From the NCBI GenBank assembly GCA_002482415.1, contig DLFY01000336.1, positions 1 through 26,364 on the forward strand: a DNA stretch of 26,364 bases, given 5' to 3'. The notes under the pieces were generated by a model. That model saw only the letters and a list, made by a program, of their open reading frames with translations. It did no database searches and had not been told where the DNA came from. Source of the DNA: Phycisphaerales bacterium UBA7708. Its GTDB lineage: Bacteria > Planctomycetota > Phycisphaerae > Sedimentisphaerales > Anaerohalosphaeraceae. Shown piece after piece: positions 7,641-14,208 of the stretch (its first letter is position 1; the number at the start of each line of letters is the position of its first letter). The position numbers and the translations under genes are program-made.

Positions 7641-8096
7641 ATGCCTATCAAACGATATGTAAGAAACATTGAAACCGGCATTCCGGGCAGCGGCAATCTG
7701 ACTCCCGGTATGGGCAAGCGTTTCACTGTCACTGCCGTATTGCCTGGCACCATGCCTGCAACGGCGGCTAATTACGGTGTGGTATTTATTGCACCGAAAA
7801 AGTGCAGCGTCAAGTCGGTCCGTGAAGCCCATACCACCCTGGGCACAGACGGCAGTGCGGTCGGACTCAATATCGAGAAACTGACCGGCACACAGGCCCT
7901 TGATGGCGGCACGGCTCTTTTGTCGGCCAATATTAACCTAAAGGGTGCCAACAATACCGTCCAGGCCGGCACCTTTGTAACGACAGCAGGCGCCTTGCAG
8001 CTCAACGCAGGCGACCGGCTGGCCCTGAAAGATTCCGGCACCCTGACTGCGGTAGCCGGGGTCAGTGTCACGATTGAATTGGAATGGGACGAGTAA
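7641..8096 (+). CDS. Beta-rich putative virion decoration or head-fibre protein
   Basis: This 151-residue product is rich in T, G, A, V and L, with alternating hydrophobic residues typical of beta sheets. Its C-terminal part (LQLNAGDRLALKDSGTLT, then a GVSVTIELEWDE end) resembles small beta-sandwich domains repeatedly found in phage head and tail decoration proteins. It has no signal peptide or membrane segment. ACAAGGAC precedes the ATG. The nearby hairpin and its own ribosome binding site suggest that it is expressed apart from, or more weakly than, the capsid gene. Exact place in the virion is unknown; head fibre and second cement protein are both possible. Confidence 0.45.
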   Translation: MPIKRYVRNIETGIPGSGNLTPGMGKRFTVTAVLPGTMPATAANYGVVFIAPKKCSVKSVREAHTTLGTDGSAVGLNIEKLTGTQALDGGTALLSANINLKGANNTVQAGTFVTTAGALQLNAGDRLALKDSGTLTAVAGVSVTIELEWDE

Positions 8097-8136
8097 GCCC
8101 ATTCTTTATATCAACTCTCTTTAAAGGGATATTGCT

Positions 8137-8568
8137 ATGGACCCAAGAACTTATGAGTACGTCAAGAACATGCTCCCGCCAGACGAGCCGATTCCGGACA
8201 GTTTTATGCAGTTGCATGAGCAAGTGCGCATCTATGCCGATCGTGTCCAAGGCGGTCAGCCGCTGGGCGTTGACGTACTGGCGCTGATGATGGCCCAGTG
8301 CAGGAATGCAAAAGTGTCTATTCCTGTTAGTGCGCAGCAGGCTGACGATGACAGCGGGGATGACGGCGATCCGGAAAGCAACGGCAACCCCGTCAAGCTG
8401 AAACCTGGAGATATTGTCCAAGTCTTCTTCGAGTCGAAATTAAGACAGGGCAAGGTCATCGGTTATGGACAAGGCCCGGAAAAAGGTCATTATCGCGTCA
8501 AACTGGACGGCGATGACTTGAAGTACAGGACGTTTCCGCCAGGCGATGTGAGAAAGGTTGAAAAGTAG
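8137..8568 (+). CDS. Unrecognised protein with C-terminal SH3/Tudor-like barrel
   Basis: The 143-residue product has three visible parts: a helical N-terminus (about residues 1-65), a short acidic linker (ADDDSGDDGDPES, about 68-80), and a compact C-terminal beta domain starting LKPGDIVQVFF and ending in FPPGDVRKVEK (about 87-143). The last part has the strand spacing of an SH3-like or KOW-like barrel (GD-V-V, then a glycine-rich turn, then HYRVKLDGDD). Such barrels bind nucleic acid, peptides or cell-wall material. AAGGG lies seven bases before the ATG. Its stop is one base before the GTG start of the adaptor gene, so the two are coupled. No function can be assigned; a neck or head-completion role is only positional. 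Confidence 0.5.
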   Translation: MDPRTYEYVKNMLPPDEPIPDSFMQLHEQVRIYADRVQGGQPLGVDVLALMMAQCRNAKVSIPVSAQQADDDSGDDGDPESNGNPVKLKPGDIVQVFFESKLRQGKVIGYGQGPEKGHYRVKLDGDDLKYRTFPPGDVRKVEK

Positions 8569-8569
8569 C

Positions 8570-9364
8570 GTGAGTTTGGCTATTACATTAACAGATTTAC
8601 GGTCGGCCATATCCTATTACCTGGGATATGGCCTGACTTATAATGCGTCTCACCAGGCCCAGATCGACGGCATCATTGCCAGTGGATTGCGGCAATTTTA
8701 CTATCCGCCCGGACTGGGCAACAATGCCCCGTATAGCTGGTCGTTTTTGCGGCCTTCTGCGGTCACATTGTCAGTGCAGCCAGATTTTGAAACCACGCCT
8801 GAGACGCGAGACGGCCTATATGACTTACCGTCCGATTTTGGCGGCATAGACGGTCCTATGACATTCCCAAAAGGCTCCGGATACAGCGAAGTTAAGTTGG
8901 TAGATGAGCGAATTATCCAAAACCTGTACGCTCAGTCCGATGCGACAGGTTATCCGCAATATGCGGCCATCTTGCACGTGATCTCAAATGGCGTTGCAGC
9001 CCAAGCTAAACGTATTCGCTTCTGGCCATGTCCAGACACGTCGGTAACTTTAAACTACATGAAAATCATTGATCCGCCGATGCTGACCGAGGAATATCCT
9101 CACCCGCTGGGCGGGCAAGCCCATGCAGAGACGATCCTGGCAAGCTGCCTGGCTGTCGCTGAAAAGCGGGAAAACGCGGGTGCGGATGGGTCTAAATGGC
9201 AGGATTTTCTTGACCGTTTGCAGTCCAGCATTGACATCGATTCCAAGCTCAACGGCAAAGAGTTTTTTGGATACAACAATGATGATTCGGATATCAAGTA
9301 CGGCGGCACCGTGCAGCGGCGACATGATCCGAGTCTGATGGCGACTTATTCACCGGAAGTATAA
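8570..9364 (+). CDS. Head-tail adaptor (neck) protein, SU10-adaptor-like
   Basis: With start GTG 8570 the product has 264 residues. This start is chosen because it lies one base after the preceding stop, with AAAGG twelve bases upstream; the in-frame TTG at 8558 directly abuts that site and cannot use it. The order of motifs (RQFYYPPGLG, then YSWSFLRP, then YDLPSDFGGI, then a central RIRFWPCPD, then LASCLAVAEKRENAGADG, and a final FFGYNNDDSD) matches phage neck proteins I know from short-tailed phages, labelled adaptor or SU10 adaptor. It would form a ring between portal and nozzle. The family name is from memory; the structural role is well supported by context. Confidence 0.62.
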   Translation: MSLAITLTDLRSAISYYLGYGLTYNASHQAQIDGIIASGLRQFYYPPGLGNNAPYSWSFLRPSAVTLSVQPDFETTPETRDGLYDLPSDFGGIDGPMTFPKGSGYSEVKLVDERIIQNLYAQSDATGYPQYAAILHVISNGVAAQAKRIRFWPCPDTSVTLNYMKIIDPPMLTEEYPHPLGGQAHAETILASCLAVAEKRENAGADGSKWQDFLDRLQSSIDIDSKLNGKEFFGYNNDDSDIKYGGTVQRRHDPSLMATYSPEV

Positions 9365-9374
9365 AGGAATAGAC

Positions 9375-11561
9375 ATGAGACGGATTTTCTTATTGCTGGT
9401 ATGTTTTGCGGGGATGGCGTGGGGGGCGACAATAAAATATGTTGCTCCTTATTCTGCCACATGGAGCGCAACTACTTCCGAGGGGGGCGATCATGGCTCG
9501 TCTGCAACTAATGCCGGCGCAGGGGTTGGGGTTGGACCTTATACCCTAAAGGAAGCCTTCGGAACAGCTTTTGCCGCAGACACGATTTATTATCTCACAG
9601 AGGGCACCTACAGTTATGGTGCATCACCGAATGACTGGTCTATTAGCGCCAAAAACGGCGAAGCAAACAAGTCTTATTTTAGGCCGAATGCATCAAATGC
9701 CAATCCAGTTATTATCACAAACAGTGGAACGGCGGTTAATGGTACGATATATCTCTTGGATTCTCACAACATTGTTTTTGAAGGATTAACTATAAATTCA
9801 GGCACGGCGGCAACAAAATCAACCGCAGCAGTGTATTTACGGCCCAACTCGGCGACAAACATGGAGGGAGTCGCGTTTATAGGGTGCACAATAATCAGTA
9901 CAAGTACGTATGGTATTTATTGTACTAATGTTTCTGCTGCTGGCCTTGTTTCGGCGACCATTACGAATTGTGACATGCAAATATCCGGTACAACACACGG
10001 ACTTTCAACCGCCTCTGGTGACTGTTCGTCAATTATTGTATCCGGAGGAACATGGACAAATTCAGGGACAGGCCATCTATGCTATATCTTGGATGGTACG
10101 ACTGTTGGGTTGGATATCAGTGGAGTCACAGCGACGTGTAGTAGTACTGGCGGGTTTTGGTATTTATCCTTAACCGCAGCGGCCACAGGTACGATCAATG
10201 TTCATGGCAATACCCTTGTTACATCTTCATCTGCTACGGCTGCCACGTTGATGACTTTGGCTGGGACAGCCACTTATAATGGTGACTTAAATATTTATAG
10301 CAATACCTTGAGTCGCACCGGAAACAATGGTTCAGGTTTGATAGTTATTTCAACAGGCAGCGGGGTTGATATTTACAATAACACGCTTAGTTATCCATCT
10401 GGATATGGCATTTATGCTGTTGGCGGATCAATAGACGCTTCTAACGTGAAAATTCGCAACAATGCCATAACCGCCATAGAAACGACCGTGGTACTCTCTG
10501 AGACTCCTACTGCAACGACGTGGAATGCTGGCGGTACGATAATGACCAATGCGTCTGCGTTATGGAATACAGCGGGAGCAGGGCAGGTATTCGCCAGCGA
10601 TGTTGTTTATATCATTTCAGGCACAAATGCGACAGTTGGCAATTATGTTATCCAAAGTGTTGATAGTAATACACAAATCACATTAACGACTCCCATTGGA
10701 GCGAGTCCGTCAAACGTGAACTATGCGATATACAAAGCTCCGCGATGGGGAATTTATTGCTATGACCATTGGGATTATGCTTTAGTCGAAGGAAACACAG
10801 CTATTGCACATAATTGCGCCCATGCTGGCTTCAATGCCATTGCAGTTGGGTTGGATGGAGCATCCGGGGCTAATGCAATGTCGCAAGTAATATGTAGAAA
10901 TAATAAGATTGGTTATACTGGTACAACATCTATTTATTCGCACGGCTTATTAATTGGAGAGGGAGCAGACAATGCTTATGTGTCTGGGAATATTGTTCGA
11001 TTACCTGACGAGGCATCCTCATCATTGAATATTGCTGGTGTAATTAAAGCTGACTATGCAACATTAATTAACAACAGCTTTGTCGGTTATCGGGGCTTAT
11101 ACCTCAAGGGGGCAAGCGATTGCAAGATAATCAATAACCTGTGCAAAAGTTTTGGGACCAATGCTTTTGAGACTATCACAGATAGCGGTAACGTGCCTGC
11201 TCGCAATACAGTACTGTATAATATTATTGACGGTTCGGAAGGCACGTATTGCATAAATACAGATACGGAAGGCCATAATAATAACTTTTTTGATTACAAT
11301 GCTTATTATTATGGCTCATCCAAGATGGCTAATATCTCTAACTCAGATAAAAACACCTTTTCCGACTGGACTACTTATTGGACCGCTTTAACCGATACAA
11401 TATGGACAGCGAATGACTCACATAGTATCAATATGCCTCCAGGGCTGGTTTTACAGACAGATGGCTCCTATGCTATTCATAATCCGTCCGTATTGCGACT
11501 GGGTGCGGGCGCAAATCTGCCAATTGACATACCAAAAGAAAAAGTCGTCTTTTCCAATTAA
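9375..11561 (+). CDS. Sec-exported right-handed parallel beta-helix protein, AT-rich, probably acquired
   Basis: The 728-residue product begins with a Sec signal peptide (MRRIFLLLVCFAGMAWG, probable cleavage after residue 17, AWG then A). No lipobox is seen. The rest is rich in G, N, S and T, with repeated short strands typical of pectate-lyase-like beta-helices, such as NIVFEGLTINSG, then VAFIGCTIIS, VSATITNCDMQISG and VKIRNNAIT. These folds are common in polysaccharide lyases, depolymerases and adhesins; no catalytic residues can be picked out by eye. The gene is clearly more AT-rich than its neighbours: two 60-base lines counted by hand (10021 and 11221) have 43% and 38% GC, against 62% in a terL line (1381). 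AAAGGA lies six bases before the ATG. A signal peptide is strange for a tail protein. Confidence 0.72.
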   Translation: MRRIFLLLVCFAGMAWGATIKYVAPYSATWSATTSEGGDHGSSATNAGAGVGVGPYTLKEAFGTAFAADTIYYLTEGTYSYGASPNDWSISAKNGEANKSYFRPNASNANPVIITNSGTAVNGTIYLLDSHNIVFEGLTINSGTAATKSTAAVYLRPNSATNMEGVAFIGCTIISTSTYGIYCTNVSAAGLVSATITNCDMQISGTTHGLSTASGDCSSIIVSGGTWTNSGTGHLCYILDGTTVGLDISGVTATCSSTGGFWYLSLTAAATGTINVHGNTLVTSSSATAATLMTLAGTATYNGDLNIYSNTLSRTGNNGSGLIVISTGSGVDIYNNTLSYPSGYGIYAVGGSIDASNVKIRNNAITAIETTVVLSETPTATTWNAGGTIMTNASALWNTAGAGQVFASDVVYIISGTNATVGNYVIQSVDSNTQITLTTPIGASPSNVNYAIYKAPRWGIYCYDHWDYALVEGNTAIAHNCAHAGFNAIAVGLDGASGANAMSQVICRNNKIGYTGTTSIYSHGLLIGEGADNAYVSGNIVRLPDEASSSLNIAGVIKADYATLINNSFVGYRGLYLKGASDCKIINNLCKSFGTNAFETITDSGNVPARNTVLYNIIDGSEGTYCINTDTEGHNNNFFDYNAYYYGSSKMANISNSDKNTFSDWTTYWTALTDTIWTANDSHSINMPPGLVLQTDGSYAIHNPSVLRLGAGANLPIDIPKEKVVFSN

Positions 11562-11566
11562 AGGAG
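11561..11566 (+). promoter_or_regulatory. Ribosome binding site that decides the start of the 151-residue anchored protein
   Basis: AAGGAG lies five bases before ATG 11572 and begins on the last base of the beta-helix stop codon. The open frame extends further upstream but has no comparable site. Confidence 0.65.
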
Positions 11567-11571
11567 TTCAC

Positions 11572-12027
11572 ATGAAAAACTTTGTTACCGTATTATTGCT
11601 GGCTATCATCGTTACCGCTTTGACTGCGGGATTCACCACGCCTCTGCCTCTCCAGGAGGCCATCGGCAAGGCGTCAATGGGAGCAGGGGTCAATGAGTAT
11701 GATTTCCGCATTTCAGCCGAGGCAGGCAGTTCGTATTATGTCCGCTACACCTTCATCCGCAAAGATCAGTCCTGGGATTTCACGAATACGGTCATGTCCA
11801 ATACCCCGACCTACGCCAATACCTGTCAGGACTTGACGTACAACGCGAATACGGGTGGATTCCCAATTAAGGTTCCGGTTCACGACAGCTTCATTTATGG
11901 TAAATGGGCTGCCGAGATTCGCGCAGGCACTGCAGCGACGGCAGCCAATACAGACCCGATTGTGTCACCGGTGATTGAATTTCAATGGAATGGCCGCGAA
12001 GTACAGAGTGTCGTTTACCATGACTAA
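11572..12027 (+). CDS. Signal-peptide or N-anchored beta-rich protein of unknown function
   Basis: The product has 151 residues with start ATG 11572. Residues 2-20 (KNFVTVLLLAIIVTALTAG) are a hydrophobic segment after one lysine, either a Sec signal peptide with possible cleavage near TAG, or a membrane anchor. The remainder is beta-rich with aromatic residues (YDFRISAEAGSSYYVRYTF, then a C-terminal VSPVIEFQWNG), somewhat like the single beta-domain in phage baseplate and neck proteins of the BppU type. I do not recognise the family. It follows the beta-helix gene directly and overlaps the next gene by 8 bases. Its base composition is closer to the rest of the operon than to the beta-helix gene. 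It may be the partner that anchors the beta-helix protein, or an independent export. Confidence 0.55.
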   Translation: MKNFVTVLLLAIIVTALTAGFTTPLPLQEAIGKASMGAGVNEYDFRISAEAGSSYYVRYTFIRKDQSWDFTNTVMSNTPTYANTCQDLTYNANTGGFPIKVPVHDSFIYGKWAAEIRAGTAATAANTDPIVSPVIEFQWNGREVQSVVYHD

Positions 12028-12256
12028 AAACAAGCCCATTCAATTATTGTTCCCGCTCAAGGGCATTGACCGAAACTTTGCCGTATCTTCTCAGCCGGCC
12101 TTGACCAGCCCGCGGATGCTGAACGTGCGGCCTTATGATGTTCTGGAAAACAGGGCCAGGGGCGGACAGCGCCCCGGCCTGAATAAGGCGTACAGCCAGC
12201 AACTGGGCACCGGAAAGCCTGTTGTGGCAATGTGTACTATTACGATTGTGACCTAA
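12020..12256 (+). CDS. N-terminal piece of tail nozzle protein (gene split here)
   Basis: The 78-residue product opens with a pattern typical for the start of nozzle/stopper proteins of short-tailed phages: LLFPLKGIDRNFAVS, a QPALTSPRMLNVRP stretch, then RARGGQRPGLNKAY. It stops after a beta strand (PVVAMCTITIVT) instead of continuing. The stop codon shares one base with an ATG in another frame (TAATG, 12254-12258), where the next gene starts. The normal protein would continue into the domain encoded there. This is therefore either a translationally coupled two-part protein, a recoded single protein, or an assembly frame error. No clear slippery heptamer lies in the overlapping frames; CGGAAAG at 12211-12217 is one base off the lambda G-T slip site. 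Confidence 0.6.
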   Translation: MTKNKPIQLLFPLKGIDRNFAVSSQPALTSPRMLNVRPYDVLENRARGGQRPGLNKAYSQQLGTGKPVVAMCTITIVT

Positions 12257-14208
12257 TGGCATTATCCAATCCAAATCCAAGTACGGGATCGGCCAGCATT
12301 CCGGTCGATACTGTCCTGACATGGAGTGACAGCGTGTCAGCAGATTACTGGCGCGTCTATTTCGGGACCAGCCAGGCCAGTGTTCAAAACGAAGAGGCAT
12401 CGGTTTATCGCGGCAACGTGTATTCGCGCCAATACGATCCGCGGACCTTACTGGCCTATTCAACGGGATATTACTGGAAAATCGTGTCCGTAGTGTCCGG
12501 TGTCGGAACGCCCAGCGCGGTATGGTCGTTTACGACCGCGGCCTCGACTGCCGAAATTGTCCCCTCGAAAGGCCATTTCAAGCTGTTATGTGCCATTGCG
12601 GGCGGTAAATTCTACTACGAAGACAGCAGTGTATCACCCAGGGAAATGAAGGAATTGACGACATTGACCGATCTCGACGAGGATCAGCGGGTGTCCATGG
12701 AAGAAATTGACCGGAAAATCTTCATTGCCAACGGCACTGTCAAAAAAGTGGTGGATTTTCGCAATCACAAGATTACCGGGGCTTTCAGCGGAGATCCACG
12801 GCCCACGTATGGCATGATTTTGGCCGTATCGGGCGGCGCATCTATGATTGTGGATTATTGGGATGGCGCGACTACGATTTATGGGTACAAAACGACAGCG
12901 GCCAGCTTTGCTAACCTGGACGTCACCACAGGAGAAAATGCGGACGGCGAAACCGTCACTTTCACACTCAATGCGGCCGGACTTGCACCGACGCCTGCTC
13001 ACGTGTATAACTGGCGGCCATTCGGCTACAGCTACTACGCTAATCCAGCCGACAATCCGAACGGACAAATGCCGCCGATTGCCACTCAGGTCAAACGATA
13101 CAAGGATCGGGCCTGTCTAATTGGCAACACACAGGACCCGCACCAGTATTACCAGGCACGCCAGGGGAATCCGTATGACTGGCGATATGCAGCCGATGAC
13201 GAATCGTCGCCCTATGCAGGCGGCAATAGTCACGCTGGCAAAGTAGGCGATCCAATCGTTTCTCAAATTCCGTTCCGCGACGACTACATGGTTTACGGCG
13301 GCACTTCATCAATGTGGCTTTTGCGGGGCAATGCTGCATCCGGTGGATCCATGGATGAATTGACGCGGGAAACCGGCATTGTCAGCCCGGAGGCGTACTG
13401 TCTGGGTCCGAACAATGAATTGTACTGGATGGGTATTAACGGGATTTATAAGATGACGGCAGACTTTGCCATCACCTGTCTGACGAAAGATAAAATCCCG
13501 CAATTTGCCAAAGAATTGGGCCTGAATCCGACTATCCATGAAATTACGATGGCCTGGGACAAGCGGCGGGACGGCATCATGGTTCGCGTCACGTCGATTT
13601 ATGACGGCAGCAGCAGCGGATACTGGTATGATTTCCGCACAGGCGGATTCTACCCGGAAGATTATCCGGATGTGTGTGGCGCATTTTCCCAGTTTTATTA
13701 TGACGCGGACTCTCCTGGTATGCGACGGTTGATGCTGGGATGTAAGGACGGCTATATCCGCTTCCATGACGACAATTACAAATCCGACGACGTGGGACTC
13801 AATAACGGCGAACAGGCATTCGAGGCAATTGTCAGTTATGCCGTCATGGGGCCATTCAATATGTCGGCGAATTTTGGCTACGAAAACGTGATCAAAAACA
13901 TTAAATTGCTGCTGGCAGGCGGCCTGGCCAACGGCACACAGCCTGATACTGGACCTGTTGACTGGGCCGTTTATACAGGACAATCTGCAGAGGAATTACT
14001 GGAACATTTTGACGTGGACTGGGATGATGCGGTTAAAACCTATCCTCAATACGGCACCGTATCCAGCCAGGGAGCCTCAGCGGTCCTGCCGTGCCGTATG
14101 CGAGGTGCGTTCGGTTTGATTGTCATAGGCAATAATTCGATTCATACCACGTGGGCCATGGAGCGCGTGTACGCTGAGATCGAGCAGGGCGGGAAAGCGA
14201 GGATCTAA
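12256..14208 (+). CDS. Tail nozzle/stopper protein main body with N-terminal Fn3-like domain
   Basis: The 650-residue product begins at the ATG of TAATG 12254-12258. Residues 2-95 form an Fn3/Ig-like domain (NPNPSTGSASIPVD, then TVLTWS, then YWRVYFG, ending YYWKIV and VWSFTT). From about residue 103 the nozzle body starts (KGHFKLLCAIAGGKFYYED), followed by the diagnostic beta-propeller features: NWRPFGYSYYANP, RACLIGNTQDPHQYYQ, NPYDWRYAADDESSPY, IPFRDDYMVYG and ELYWMGINGIYKMT. In short-tailed phages of the P22 gp10/T7 gp12 class such proteins form the tail end that plugs DNA and carries fibres. The domain arrangement suggests that the Fn3-like unit was inserted in the tail protein at the split point. 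The stop overlaps the fibre start by TAATG. Confidence 0.72.
   Translation: MALSNPNPSTGSASIPVDTVLTWSDSVSADYWRVYFGTSQASVQNEEASVYRGNVYSRQYDPRTLLAYSTGYYWKIVSVVSGVGTPSAVWSFTTAASTAEIVPSKGHFKLLCAIAGGKFYYEDSSVSPREMKELTTLTDLDEDQRVSMEEIDRKIFIANGTVKKVVDFRNHKITGAFSGDPRPTYGMILAVSGGASMIVDYWDGATTIYGYKTTAASFANLDVTTGENADGETVTFTLNAAGLAPTPAHVYNWRPFGYSYYANPADNPNGQMPPIATQVKRYKDRACLIGNTQDPHQYYQARQGNPYDWRYAADDESSPYAGGNSHAGKVGDPIVSQIPFRDDYMVYGGTSSMWLLRGNAASGGSMDELTRETGIVSPEAYCLGPNNELYWMGINGIYKMTADFAITCLTKDKIPQFAKELGLNPTIHEITMAWDKRRDGIMVRVTSIYDGSSSGYWYDFRTGGFYPEDYPDVCGAFSQFYYDADSPGMRRLMLGCKDGYIRFHDDNYKSDDVGLNNGEQAFEAIVSYAVMGPFNMSANFGYENVIKNIKLLLAGGLANGTQPDTGPVDWAVYTGQSAEELLEHFDVDWDDAVKTYPQYGTVSSQGASAVLPCRMRGAFGLIVIGNNSIHTTWAMERVYAEIEQGGKARI

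Noticed and set aside
11413..11571. Longer N-terminus for the 151-residue anchored protein
   Set aside because: It would overlap the beta-helix gene by about 150 bases and bury the signal peptide; AAGGAG before ATG 11572 decides the start.
12211..12217. CGGAAAG as a lambda-like frameshift site in the nozzle gene
   Set aside because: One base differs from GGGAAAG, and a slip there would replace the beta strand PVVAMCTITIV that fits the family; re-start at TAATG is simpler.
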